64,000 bases of DNA from Eukaryota sp. TZLM1-RC (taxonomy: Eukaryota; Metamonada: BaSk clade), in assembly GCA_040285825.1 (NCBI GenBank), contig JAUPSS010000002.1, positions 3,596,001-3,660,000 on the forward strand. Direction: 5' to 3'. Both the position numbers and the translations under genes were made by a program. How positions within the stretch are numbered: the stretch's first letter is position 1; the number at the start of each line of letters is the position of its first letter. Shown piece by piece: positions 9,997-20,319 of the stretch. The notes under the pieces are model-generated. The model was given only the letters and a program-made list of their open reading frames with translations, was not told the DNA's origin and searched no databases.

Positions 9997-11049
9997 AATG
10001 ACGACAACAACAAAAACTTTGATCACACATCTGACCCAGGAGTAATTAAATTAGCACGGCGTCTCCAAATGTATTTTCATCTTCCAGTTCAGGTGACAAT
10101 TTACACACAAGTGGTTCAACAAAAACTTCCTTGTGGTGGCTTTTGCACATGGCATACAGTTGGTTTCTAACAGTGTCATAGACAACTGGGCGATATGTAA
10201 TATTAAATTTACAATTGAGTAAATGATTTAAAATAGTAGGCTGACCACAACGACAAATTAAATCATTTGGCATTCTGCACGGCTATAGAAAACACCTCAT
10301 TCTTGAGGCAGTAGTCCATTGATGATCATTCAACAATAAACCGTAAACATTTGGAATCTGGGAAATGAGACAACTTGAGCTACTTTCCTTAAGTTCAATT
10401 GAAAAGTTGGCAAAAACAACCTTCTTTTCCTTGGGCAAGCTAAGACGAACAGCAAAATCCACGTTTGCAAGACTTTTGATAACTTTTTCTGCAATTGGGC
10501 GCAAGCCAATCTTAAGGAAAATAAACTTCTAGGTATAATTTCTGGAATATCAGCAGCAAAGCATTTAGACCAGATGTGAGAAAAGAGGCATTCATTTTTA
10601 TTCTGCAAAGACACTAAGTCACTAAAACACTGTTCCATTAAATGTTGGCACAAATGTTATTTTTGAATTTTTGCCTCCATCAATGGAACCACATGGAACA
10701 GCACAAACATTTAGATTTATGAAAATTTAGGCCTCCTTATTCTGCGCTCCAAAAAATATTACTATGTAAAAAAGAAGAATCAATGTCAAGCAAATTGGCC
10801 AAATAAATTTGTTCTTAATTCATAAAAAGATCTGCAAAAATCGAGAGATATTGATGGTGTGGTTGATCGCGAGAGATATCGTATGATTTGAGTAGATTTT
10901 CCTGAATAACAAATTCCAAGAAAAAAGAATTTGAGATGTTGTAATGACAGAAGAATAAGTTCATATTTCAATTTTGCTAAAAGAGAGAAAGTTGATTTCG
11001 AATTTAATCAAAATTCCCTAAATGACATCCTAAAAATCCAAACCTGATA

Positions 11050-11480
11050 CCAATTTTCATTATCAATTTCTAAAATTTCTACATTTAATGCACAAATGAT
11101 TGAACTTGAGGTTGTCACTACTAAATCTTTTCAAACTGCCAGTCTTGACGAAGACTCAACTATGGCATTTGTACATCCACCAGTAAAAGCACACGAGAAT
11201 AACGTAAGACTAGAGGCTGTAGTCCAGCCTACACCACCCTGTTGTGAACTGAGATAAGCGTGATTGGGATAATGAAACATTTGATACTTGATTCCTTGAG
11301 ACAAATGTTGAGCAGATACTTCAATAAAGTTTTGGGTCACGGGGTTAGAAATATGAAGATTAATAGATCGAAACATCAATAATTGAAATTTGAAGTGACA
11401 CAGAGTCTTATAATGGTAAACTTGATATGTTTCTGTACATCTAGTTTCACCATTTGGTCAATTTTTTTCAGAAATAAGAG
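11050..11480 (-). mobile_element. LINE-II fragment
   Basis: Minus-strand thumb fragment (SINLHISNPVTQNF, then HYPNHAYLSSQQGGVGWTTA and CAFTGGCTNAI) matching the start of the LINE-II frame at 21512-21763. It abuts the LINE-III remnant at lower coordinates and ends without a recognisable 5' or 3' terminus. Confidence 0.65.
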
Positions 11481-12240
11481 TTCGATTATTCAAATAAATG
11501 TTTAAAGATTTCATCATTATTGCCTAAAACCGCACCCAGATGACGAATAATATCAGTTGAATATCAGTGGACCTGAATTTTAGTTCTATCAACTATTGTT
11601 GAAATTGAAAAATTTGAAGGTAAAACACTTTTAAATCAATCAAAGACCGATTTGGTTGAATAAAATTTTGAAACATAAAGGAGCTTTGCACAATCTTTAA
11701 GTCACCCATTAAAACCAAATCGGTTATTCAAACAATCATCTTTCATACAACAATCAACATTGTTTGAATTAATAATAATATTGGATGAATTACCAAAAAG
11801 AATAAAAGAAGTTATTTTAAAGAATAAAAAAATTATTTAGTTTCTTATGTGTTTTAGTTTGATTTGTTTTTATTTGATTCTTCGTAAAAAATTATTTCAC
11901 AATAGAATCAGCTAAAAACAGATATGAAAATGGAACAGTAAGTCGTTCAAAAATAATATAACAATTAAGGCAAGAAATTCAATAAAGAGATATGAATACT
12001 ACCCCTTTGAATTGAATTGAAAGCATTGCAAAAATCTAACTACATACAACCAGTTGATTGATTGTGATAAAATAACACATCTGTAGCAAATATTGCTGAC
12101 GCAAAAGTCCAGTAGTAGTATTCATTCTATATTGGAAATGAAACAAAGTTGTTTTTCCTTGTTCTTGAATCCATTCACACAAAAGGCTGAAATGATATTA
12201 TGTAAACATTCAGAGACTGCAATTGGACGAGCATTCATTT
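11481..12240. other. no gene seen
   Basis: Very AT-rich. Faint RT-like stretches are possible but I cannot support them. Confidence 0.35.
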
Positions 12241-12744
12241 TTTAATTTTTCACTGATGCAGTTTAATCGCGTAGATTTTATTTCTTCAGGGCATTTAAGG
12301 AAACCTGTTGAGACTCTTTTGAAAATTTATGTTGGTGAAGTTGAACAATCATCTAAAGATACTACTGCATTCTTAACTTGATCCATAGAAAGACAACAAA
12401 GTCCAGAAAATTTTTAAGATGTGATGAAAATATTAGCTCGAACTGAGTTAATGAAGCACAAACATTATGATCCTCTGGTACTCAAAATGAACAAGTTTTT
12501 TAAATCTAAACGAAGAACAACTGTTAGATTAAATGGTTTTGCAATTTCTTGGAATGGACGGTTAGGACCTGAGGCAAGCTTTCTGTTGGATGTAATTTAT
12601 GATTTCATGTTTAAAAAACCCCCTTCATTTAGGTTAAGTTTTTGGACCAATCGAATTGTGTTCAGCTTGTATAAAGGTCTTGGTACAAAGGTTGAGGCTG
12701 ATAAACTTGCTTTTGCTCAAAGAGTGTTTCGCAATGTAGTCTGA
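12240..12744 (+). mobile_element. LINE remnant, C-terminal part
   Basis: Plus-strand C-terminus of a LINE protein. KPVETLLKIYVGEVE near 12300 resembles the KEPLLKETL block. The open segment 12421-12744 has ISWNGRLGPEASFLLDVI and FWTNRIVFSLYKGLG, the conserved tail motif of the other LINEs here. The nuclease core in between is lost. Confidence 0.65.
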
Positions 12745-12850
12745 GACTTCTTTCCTTGATGAAGAGATTAGTTGATATTCCAAACAAACAATTGATAAAA
12801 ACAATAAAAAAGTTTTTTGCGTGGTTTTTAACAGAAAAAGCTTCCCATGT

Positions 12851-13090
12851 CATCAAAGGATTATTTTTTCAATAAGTTCCATAAAAATTGTGATCAGAAA
12901 GTGGTGTTTCAAATGGATGTAGGTTCTTCAGTTTCACTACTGTATCTTGATTATTGGGAGCTTGAATTCAGTAGTTTAAGCTCCCAATAATCAAGATACA
13001 GTAGTGAAACTGAAGAACCTACATCCATTTGAAACACCACTTTCTGATCACAATTTTTATGGAACTTATTGAAAAAATAATCCTTTGATG
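12851..13090. repeat. perfect inverted repeat, 113-bp arms
   Basis: The left arm 12851-12963 and right arm 12978-13090 are exact reverse complements by direct reading, separated by a 14-bp spacer (GAATTCAGTAGTTT). No transposon features (target duplication, coding) flank it. A natural fold-back or an assembly or amplification artefact are both possible. Confidence 0.95.
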
Positions 13091-13541
13091 TAGACACAGC
13101 AGCAAACCAAACCTGTCTTTCAAACCTCATGTGAAACCGCTGTTAACCTTTATGGTTCTTCTAAACAAAAGACAGTTGGCAAAATATATTAACCTTCACC
13201 ATGGTTGCGTCATGCCTAAATTTAATGAAAACGTTGGATGAGTTCCGTGGTAGTTGGGACTTATATTATAATCAATTTGATTATAATTAATCTTAATCAT
13301 GTTGTATTTCACTTATTATTATATTGTAATACACTGTGCCTTTTTAAATCCAACTCCAAAATTATCATTCTTATGATATCCAGCTTTAGTGTGGTTTGTT
13401 TATAACAAAATAAAGATCTGTTCTTATGTTAAATATGTAAAATATGTGGATGGATGTATATAATTGATATTTTTAATTTGTAGAAACACTGTTTGAAATA
13501 ATAAATAAACAAAAATTATGAATAATTTGTAACTTCTGTAT
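13091..13541. other. no gene seen
   Basis: AT-rich spacer between the inverted repeat and the 3' end of the membrane protein gene. AATAAA-like strings near 13500-13507 could serve the minus-strand gene only if read on the other strand; no clear signal. Confidence 0.35.
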
Positions 13542-14156
13542 TCACATTGCAGCACCCATTTCTTCACGAGGTTTAAAAAACTCTCGACACATAAATCTGT
13601 TAAGTGTGTCATAAGACCCGTGATGGATCTTATCCTTAACCCTACATCTTGATTCATATTTTGCTACCAATACAAGATTCATTAATGAACATCCAAAAGA
13701 TAGGGATAACTTCTCAAGGAACTTTAAACCTGGAAGGAGGAAGCAGATAACATGCATGGGACTAAAGAAAATGAACAATACCTTGCATCCTACAGATGGT
13801 TCCCATAAGTGCAGCTCTTGACCTGGTACCTGCACACTTCTACGCATGAAGGAAAAGAAACCCTGCTTGGGAGCAACACGGTGCAAAGAGGTTTCTTCCT
13901 CGGCATTTTCGGATGGTATCAGATACTTGCGATGTCGAAAAGTAAACATAATAAAGTTAACAAAAGATATAAGTACAAGATATGGCTTGAGAACTTCTGG
14001 ACCTAGACACGACATGTATAATAAGTAATTGAGGATAGCCGCTATAGCCAGAGCCCTAGTGAATCTTAACAAATCAGAGCTATCAAGATTGAGCATCTTG
14101 AACAGAAACCAGGCTTCTGTATTTGAGGGGGCGTCTGCAGGAAATTTAGAACTCAT
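13542..14156 (-). CDS. predicted multi-span membrane protein, unknown
   Basis: 204 residues from ATG 14154-14156. Hydrophobic segments lie at about residues 32-50 (LAIAAILNYLLYMSCL), 56-75 (YLVLISFVNFIMF), 124-145 (CKVLFIFFSPMHVICFLLP) and 150-168 (LSLSFGCSLMNLVLVA). These are joined by a charged loop (RHRKYLIPSENAEEET) and followed by a basic tail ending KPREEMGAAM. This suggests four helices in an internal membrane. I do not recognise the family. It shares a 73-bp divergent promoter with the gene at 14230. The frame is open throughout with no need for introns. Confidence 0.75.
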   Translation of the reverse strand: MSSKFPADAPSNTEAWFLFKMLNLDSSDLLRFTRALAIAAILNYLLYMSCLGPEVLKPYLVLISFVNFIMFTFRHRKYLIPSENAEEETSLHRVAPKQGFFSFMRRSVQVPGQELHLWEPSVGCKVLFIFFSPMHVICFLLPGLKFLEKLSLSFGCSLMNLVLVAKYESRCRVKDKIHHGSYDTLNRFMCREFFKPREEMGAAM

Positions 14157-14229
14157 GAGAGTTTAAACAATTGAATAGTCAATTCGCAAATCAAAAAATT
14201 GAGTTTCCCGGCATTTCTATCTACAACAG
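14157..14229. promoter_or_regulatory. 73-bp divergent intergenic promoter
   Basis: The start codons of two divergent genes are only 73 bp apart, so both promoters must lie here or inside the 5' coding ends. The spacer is AT-rich with one GC patch (TTTCCCGGCATT). No TATA box is assigned. Confidence 0.5.
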
Positions 14230-15318
14230 ATGAGCTGGCGTAAATACGTAAGTGCGTCTCAAACTGCTTCACAACGAACTCCATTTACGTCCTCACAAAT
14301 TGGAAGTTTCAATTCATCTCAAGTTGGTCCATATTCATCATCTCAGAATGCTTTTTCCAACTCCCAAACAAGTCTATTCACGACACATTCTCAACCAGAT
14401 AATGCCAGTTCATTTTCGCAAAGATCATCTAATGGTGTGAATAAGTTTTCAACATCACAATTCTCACTTCGTAAAACAAGCCCATCTCAACCTGTTTCTG
14501 ATCTTATCCACATAACTAACCAAAATCAAAGAGATAGAGAAAATCAACAACGATTACTAGCCCAATTACCATCAAAGGATGACTTTTCCAACCTTGAGAA
14601 TATTTGTGAAAAACGATTTGTCAAGATTGAAAACAAAATAGAAGAGAGTCATAAGGAGACGATTTTAAGGGTAAATAAGTTGGAGGCAATGATGGAACAC
14701 TTGCAAAATCAATTGAATGGAACCATGTCTGTGTTATCAGAAAACAGTCATGTGGATTATTCCAAACAGTCAATTGACGTTCAAAATGTTGGTAATCAAA
14801 TTTTTGATAAATTGGACCTAATTGGAAGGGAAATTTACAAAGTTAGATCTAATGTTGCTTTGTCTGTGCAAGAATCAAATCAAAAAGCTTTAATTTTGCA
14901 AGAAGGGATGTTTAAGGAATTTTACAATGAACAGATGAAAATGAATACGAATATGGAGAAGATGCAGCATGAATTTACGCAAAAAATGTCTGAAAATGCA
15001 AACATTTATTTGATGAAAGAAGAGGAAAAGAACAACGAAAAAACCAACATTATCCAAGAAACACCAAAACTAGAACACCTACCAGTTCGTTGTGCATCAG
15101 ACACGAGTGACAACAGCCAAGATCAACGGGCTTCAGCAATGGTGAATCAACTGAAGAAACAAATTGAGAAGAAGTGTGAAGTTCAAGAAAATGATGACAT
15201 GTTTGATATGTTTGAAGATGTGTTTGCATTTGAACAAAACACTCCAGATACTCATGTGAGGAATCACAGAGCTACACGTACAGTGGCTCCTCCAAGGAAA
15301 AGACGGAGACGACGTTGA
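14230..15318 (+). CDS. SQ-rich coiled-coil protein with basic tail, possible meiotic Mer2/PAIR1-like factor
   Basis: 362 residues. Residues 1-100 are Ser/Gln/Thr-rich with many SQ dipeptides (SSQIGSFNSSQVGPYSSSQN), the context phosphorylated by ATM/ATR kinases. Residues about 105-270 are predicted coiled coil (FVKIENKIEESHKETILRVN, KLEAMMEHLQNQLN, MQHEFTQKMSEN). An acidic stretch (ENDDMFDMFEDVFAFEQN) precedes a nuclear-signal-like C-terminus (PPRKRRRRR). The order SQ-rich N-terminus, central coiled coil, Arg/Lys-rich C-terminus resembles plant PAIR1/PRD3 and the Mer2/IHO1 group that promote meiotic double-strand breaks. That is inference from architecture only; alternatives include other nuclear coiled-coil adaptors. 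Confidence 0.75.
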   Translation: MSWRKYVSASQTASQRTPFTSSQIGSFNSSQVGPYSSSQNAFSNSQTSLFTTHSQPDNASSFSQRSSNGVNKFSTSQFSLRKTSPSQPVSDLIHITNQNQRDRENQQRLLAQLPSKDDFSNLENICEKRFVKIENKIEESHKETILRVNKLEAMMEHLQNQLNGTMSVLSENSHVDYSKQSIDVQNVGNQIFDKLDLIGREIYKVRSNVALSVQESNQKALILQEGMFKEFYNEQMKMNTNMEKMQHEFTQKMSENANIYLMKEEEKNNEKTNIIQETPKLEHLPVRCASDTSDNSQDQRASAMVNQLKKQIEKKCEVQENDDMFDMFEDVFAFEQNTPDTHVRNHRATRTVAPPRKRRRRR

Positions 15319-15606
15319 GCATTCAACGAACAGTAAATAAAAGATATAAAATAAACGATATATTTAGTATTTTTCAAGGTAGGCAAGTTGATAAAGAAAT
15401 CACTAGTAGCAGATACACAGGACTTGTTGGTGGTAACACGATTGGAGGAAATTGAAATTCAACAGGTTGCTTGCTTTCAATAAACCCAGAGGATAATACT
15501 ATACAAAAAACCTTGGACAACCATCAGCACTGGTAACATTAGTTCAAAACAGTCTAGATAAGTGGAAGATTTGAGAATGAGCAAAATGATTAATTTGCCG
15601 AAACAA

Positions 15607-15630
15607 CCCTTTTTCCTTTCCTCTTTACTT
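15607..15630 (+). promoter_or_regulatory. pyrimidine-rich tract before the ribosomal protein gene
   Basis: CCCTTTTTCCTTTCCTCTTT just upstream of the eS1 start resembles the 5' terminal oligopyrimidine tracts of ribosomal protein mRNAs. The transcription start is unknown, so this is suggestive only. Confidence 0.4.
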
Positions 15631-15635
15631 ACAAC

Positions 15636-16407
15636 ATGGCTATCGGAAAGAATAAACGTACCGGTGGAAAGAAGGGTGGACGTAAAAAGGTGTATGTTCA
15701 CTTATGCGTCTTATCCCAGTGTTGATGCCTTCGCCAAGAAAGAATGGTATGATATCAGAGCACCTGCTATGTTTGTCAACCGTGATGTTGGTAAAACTGT
15801 CGTATCTAAAACCGCTGGTTTGAAGCTCGCCTCAGATGGTCTCAAAGGCCGCACCATCGAATCACATGTTGCTGATCTTAACAACAATGATGATCAATAC
15901 AGAAAGATTAAGCTCCGCATTGAAGACGTCTCAGGAAAAACCTGCCTCACCAACTTCCACGGAATGTCCTTCACCAGTGACCGTTTAAAGTCTCTTATCA
16001 AGAAGTGGCACTCTTTGATTGAAGCACACATTGACGTCAAGACCACTGACGGTTATATTCTCCGTCTCTTCTGTATCGGTTTCACTGCCACTGTCAGGGG
16101 ACAAGTACGCAAGACTAGTTATGCCCAGAGTTCTCAAATCAGAAAGATCCGTGCCAAGATGTTCTCTATCATGAAGAAGGAATCATCAACTGACCTCAAG
16201 ACCTTCGTTGCCAAACTATCAGGTGATAAGATTGGTAATGAAATCACCAAAGCTTGCCAAGGCATCTACCCCCTTCAGAACGTTCACATCAGAAAGGTCA
16301 AGGTTGTTCGTGCCCCCAAATTTGATGCCGCTCGTTTAATGGAGCTCCATACTAAGCCAGTTGAAACTGGTGAAGTTGTCGCTCCCGCCCCAGAAGTGAC
16401 TGCTTAA
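15636..16407 (+). CDS. RPS3A: 40S ribosomal protein eS1 (S3a)
   Basis: Two exons, 15636-15691 and 15720-16407, giving 247 residues; family members are about 255-265. The 28-bp intron 15692-15719 has a GTATGT donor and CAG acceptor. Splicing turns exon 1 ([19 protein letters not shown]) into the conserved [18 protein letters not shown] block. Later family motifs include [25 protein letters not shown] and [11 protein letters not shown]. The protein is part of the small subunit near the mRNA exit. The ATG at 15636 is chosen by homology over an in-frame upstream start at 15562 that would read through the intron. Codon use is more GC-rich than in neighbouring LINEs, as expected for a highly expressed gene. 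An AATAAA lies near 16480. Confidence 0.97.
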
Positions 16408-16990
16408 TTTGATTTTTGTTATTTCGTTTAGTTTTGTGAGAGGTTGGTCTTAACAAAACACAGTTATCATTAGGTTTTAATAAACATCTATCTGTGTTGT
16501 TTCAGTTTCACAACACATATAATTCTTCAAACGTATTTACTTCTTATTCGTATTTACTTATTTTTCAAACGAAATAATTATACAAATGATTAATTTGCGG
16601 GTTTTCCACCATTACGTAATTTGTTCAATGCCATTCTCACATGGACAGATTGCATCCTTCTAATTGTTGTTCCAATGAAGAATTAAATAGTGCTGCTTAA
16701 CCTAAGTCCATGTTTTGTACAACAACATTATTTTAAAACAAGTGTATAAACAATTCTCTGATGTGAAATTATTTGACATTATTTTGTAGCCCAAGGAATC
16801 AACACAAGAAAATCACAGACTATGTGGTCAAAATTTGCTGCGCTTCAATCAGATTTTCAGAGGTACGGAATTTATCCTTCTCTCAGGTCATTGCCCCAAT
16901 TACTCCCAGTCGTTTCTTTCTGATTCATTTGGGATAGAAGATAAACAATTTGTACTGTATTCTGTTCTTTTAAATTATCTCCCTGAATTT
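16408..16990. other. 3' region of eS1 and spacer
   Basis: Contains the eS1 3' UTR with AATAAA near 16480. A short minus-strand frame near 16590-16660 (QSVHVRMALNKLRNGGKPAN then stop) could be a last exon, but I could not build an upstream exon for it. Confidence 0.35.
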
Positions 16991-16999
16991 TTTTAATAT

Positions 17000-17940
17000 A
17001 TTTAATTTATTCTAAAAGATACAGTCTAAAAATCAAAATCTTCAAAACAAGCTTCCACACCATAAAACTGTACAACTGCAATGTTTTCGTAATGTGCACT
17101 GACAGACATCAAAGCTTTCGAAATCATTTTAGGAATTGTTTTGAAAATAGTAAAAACAATACGATTTAGCCAGAAACGACAATCAAAACACTTCTTCAGT
17201 TTTCTTTTTAAAAATCTTCAAAATCATCAATAAAATTCATAGCAGTTTTTCCAAGACGACCATACAAAGAAATAGCAAATGGCCAAATATGGTAATCTAC
17301 ATGGCGAACATGTTTCAATTCTTTCAAAGGATTTGTATGTTTTTTTCGTTTGTACAATTCTAAGTCATCAAGGAGAGATACTTCGGATTGTGCATTTCTC
17401 AAAGCATTTTTCATGCAAACGTCCACTGTAACGACATCAACAACATTCAAGACATCATTAAACGACGGCACAACAACATCAGCACGTCGTTTTATATATT
17501 TTGAATATCTTACGTTTTCATTTATATCAAGAGACTTCATCAATGATTCTACAAATGATTCAATATAATGGGAATTACACATTGCATGAATTTCATCTCT
17601 GACAGCATTATGCAAAGTGAACCGATAAGAAATTAATCTTTTGCAATTGAATAAATGTGTAAATGTCAAACCAGCTCCACATTTGCAAAACAAATCATTG
17701 AGCAAAATACAAGGCCATAAATAACAACGCATTCTCATAGCGGTGGTCTATTGACCGTCATTCAAAAATAGCCATTAAACTGGGGAATTTGATGCAACAA
17801 AACTGTAGATGAACTCTCCTTCAAATCAATCAAAAAATTTGCAAAAACAGGATCTTTTTGCTTAGCCGTGCTAAGTCGAACAATAAAATCCTTACTTTCA
17901 AAATTGTTCTCTTAAATACAAATAGAATCCATTTATCAAT
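17000..17940 (-). mobile_element. LINE-III remnant with intact C-terminal frame
   Basis: Minus strand. The segment 17208-17738 (176 residues) is open and carries a CKCGAGLTFTHLFNC knuckle, then RRADVVVPSFND...NVVDVVTVD, which matches the REL nuclease core well, and FAISLYGRLGKTAMNFIDDF. The upstream linker (LSTAKQKDPVFANF-like) near 17850 is broken. The shape matches the LINE-III copy at 7690-10990. Confidence 0.8.
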
Positions 17941-17949
17941 ATCCTTTAG

Positions 17950-18666
17950 ATGATACCACATTTTCTTGTACAATGTGTTTTCGATGTTTTATTTGTCAAT
18001 ATAAGGTTCATCATAATTTGGTTTCAAATGTGGTTCAAAAATTTCTCCAAATCATTTGTTTTACTGTATACATTTCATTACTTTTCGATCAAAAGTCTAT
18101 GATGCAATTAGACGTCAGCTCTATTGTATCTCTAAGTCTCACCGAATTGTCTCCTATTTGGGACCAATACTTTCACGTTTGGTTGATGAGAACATTTTGA
18201 ATTCTTTTGGTCGTAACAGAGGCGATTTAGTGCTTGAAGGACTTGATGGACCACTATCATTACTGATGTGTGTAATAATTCTTTCATACCATTAGCTCAG
18301 TCAAAACACAAGACTCCGCTCTCTGTTGCCGAAAATTCTAAAATTGATAAATATAAAGCAAAGTTGGTTTCCTTGAATACTGAATCTCACACTCATTATG
18401 TCCTTTGTCCATTTGCTTTTTCCTTACATGGTACGCTTGAATCACTTGCTTTATCTTTTATGGATGATTTTGTTGAAATAGTAAAACAACGTACAGGAAG
18501 AATTTTTGAAAAAACGTTTTGGCAGAACAGAGATGTATTTTCAATTTTCAAAGCTGTTGTATCGTTATTGTCTTCTGCTTTATTATCTCTTGGTCGCTTT
18601 TATGAAGGAAAAACTTCCAGTCAATTTTTGTTGGCTGATTTGGGATATCAAGATCTAACCCTTTGA
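17950..18666 (+). mobile_element. LINE-I-like remnant
   Basis: Plus-strand degenerate copy. RSKVYDAIRRQLYCISKSHR near 18090, RNRGDLVLEGLDGP near 18210, and the tail FAFSLHGTLESLALSFMDDF through LGYQDLTL to the stop at 18666. It differs from LINE-I at 8075 enough to be a subfamily, and is closest to the copy around 49240-51400. Confidence 0.75.
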
Positions 18667-18895
18667 ATGACTTCCAAAAAATGGTGCAAGAAAAAACAAT
18701 GAGAAGATTTGATATATTTTTATGGCGTTCACGGATTCAATTTGCCATTATTAATAGATTACCACGGTTTTTCAATCGAATAAGAGAAGCTTTAGCTAGA
18801 CAGCAAGCAGATCGAGATTTTGTAGAGGAAATCTTGGTTCAATGATAGTCGTCCCATTAGTATTGAGTTAATTTAATTAAGTGTGCAAATTCAAT
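18663..18895 (+). mobile_element. LINE-II 3' end, joined to the LINE-I remnant
   Basis: NDFQKMVQEKTMRRFDIFLW through FVEEILVQ, followed by the LINE-II 3' UTR (GATAGTCGTCCCATTAGT and TGTGCAAATTCAATAAAT). It is 5'-truncated and directly abuts the preceding LINE tail. It ends about 125 bp before the prefoldin 5 start. Confidence 0.85.
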
Positions 18896-19020
18896 AAATA
18901 AAAAAGATATCAAGATTTAGAATTTTCATTTTTGTGTTTAGTTTTATGAAAGTAATAAATTGAAAATTATTGAAAAAAATTTATCAACATTTTATCAAGT
19001 TCATCAATCTCTACTTCAAT

Positions 19021-19495
19021 ATGGAATCACAAAACGTTGACCTTTCCACATTACCTCCAGAAGCCCTTGAAAGCATCGTCAAGCAAACTGAACAAGAAAT
19101 ATCTATTCTACGATCCTCTATAGTTCAACTTCGATCTGCCCAAAGCAGATTTAGACAATCAAAGGACTCTCTTGATCAACTCAACACTACAGAACCAGAT
19201 TCTGAAATGTTGGTTCCACTTACTGATTCGGTTTGCCTAATCTCCGTTTTAACCTCAGCTTTATGTACCCGGTAGATCGAGGGACACATCTAAAGTCCTA
19301 GTTGAAATTGGTACAGGTTATTATGCCGAACGTAAGGTTGATCAAGCCAAAGGTTACTTTTCTAGAAAGGTTAAGTACCTTGATGGTCGTATCAAAGAGT
19401 TATCTGAAGCACATGATCAGAAGAATCAATTGCTCAATGTTTCTTCACAGTTGCTAAGACAACACCAACAGGCTGCATCACAAAAAAGCCAATAA
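19021..19495 (+). CDS. PFDN5: prefoldin subunit 5
   Basis: Exons 19021-19230 and 19259-19495, giving 148 residues, the usual length. The 28-bp intron 19231-19258 (GTTTGC...CTCAG) restores the conserved loop: LVPLTDS joins LYVPGRSRD. After it comes VLVEIGTGYYAERKVDQAKG, the alpha-prefoldin signature, and a C-terminal coiled coil. Prefoldin is the hexameric cytosolic chaperone that passes nascent actin and tubulin to the CCT chaperonin. The start at 19021 is chosen over an in-frame upstream one by family length. The gene faces the prefoldin 2 gene, whose product is in the same complex. Confidence 0.96.
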
Positions 19496-19598
19496 AATAT
19501 TAACTCAATATGTAATAATCTAACAAGTTTTTTTATTAATAGCAACAATAAAACAACCTACTGAATTTTTGATTAAAAATAAACAACACACGCAAATC

Positions 19599-19933
19599 TT
19601 ACGATGAAGTAGCAGTCTTTTGCAGTTGTTGTAACTGATTGTAGGCAGATTTCAGTTCTTCAGACATTTTCTCAATCGTGGCTTGAAGAATGTCTCTATT
19701 TTGCTTAACAGCAGGATCGACTTCACCAACAGTACGTTCTACAAGTACTGATCCGACCATTCGGTAGCACTTCCTCCCAGAATCGAGTTTGCTCAAAGAA
19801 TCAAGAACAACGCTAATGTGAAAAGAAGGGCTGTTGCATACTTGTGTTCATGACGACTACTTTCAAGTTCAGAAAGTTTTTCTTGCATTGCGGAAATGTG
19901 TTGTTTTAGCTTTTGGATGTTTTCAGATGCCAT
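19599..19933 (-). CDS. PFDN2: prefoldin subunit 2
   Basis: Minus strand, exons 19842-19933 and 19599-19812, giving 101 residues. The 29-bp intron 19813-19841 (GTATGC...ATTAG) joins SSRHEHN to VVLDSLSKLDSGRKCYRMVG. That is the beta-prefoldin signature (EHxxVxxxL...RKCYRxxGxVLVERTV). Coiled coils flank a short hairpin. It is a little shorter at the C-terminus than many homologues. The start (MASENIQKLKQHIS) was chosen because it gives the N-terminal helix in frame after splicing. It converges on prefoldin 5, with about 100 bp between the stops. Confidence 0.95.
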
Positions 19934-20319
19934 TGGTTGTGAGAGTATATGGGTTAAGTAAAGGAGATGTTTGTGAGAATCAAAATCGCTAAAATGGTTT
20001 ATTCAAATTCTTGAATTCGGTATCAATATTAATCAACTATTTTCGATGTTCGACATTGAAACAAAATTATGTATTTGAGATCAGGGAAAGAGCTGAGCAA
20101 GATTAAATGCGATTGAAATAGGAATAGGAGACCACCATGTAAGTTCTAACCAAACCGATGTGCTTTTCAAAGTCCAGGTTCATGTTGCTTAAAACTCGCA
20201 AAATGCTTGTACAATTGCTTAGCCATTTATTTATTTTGATTAAAAACGGTTGAGATCGTTGACAATTGAGCTCAATGATTGATGATACATCAAGTTTGGA
20301 CGATAACAAATTCTATATA

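Larger units (their letters stand above)
7690..10990 (-). mobile_element. LINE-III remnant, split by a LINE-I insertion
   Basis: Minus-strand LINE of a third family. C-terminal coding lies at about 7787-8061 (KNYKKPLSQL, then YELVPFVVSLFGTIGLYGIK). The upstream parts lie at 10010-10990: an RLSLPKEKKVVFANF linker, the CRCGQPTILNHLLNC knuckle, and a thumb segment (CYSGKSTQIIRYLSRSTT). The LINE-I copy at 8075-9996 with its target duplication separates the two halves. Frameshifts and stops throughout. Confidence 0.78.

Noticed and set aside
15562-16407. Single-exon eS1 start at 15562
   Set aside because: It would replace the conserved N-terminus with unrelated residues and read through a GT-AG intron; the spliced model gives the family sequence.
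16590-16660. Last exon of a minus-strand gene
   Set aside because: A clean short ending can be read, but no upstream exon joins it in frame with a plausible intron.
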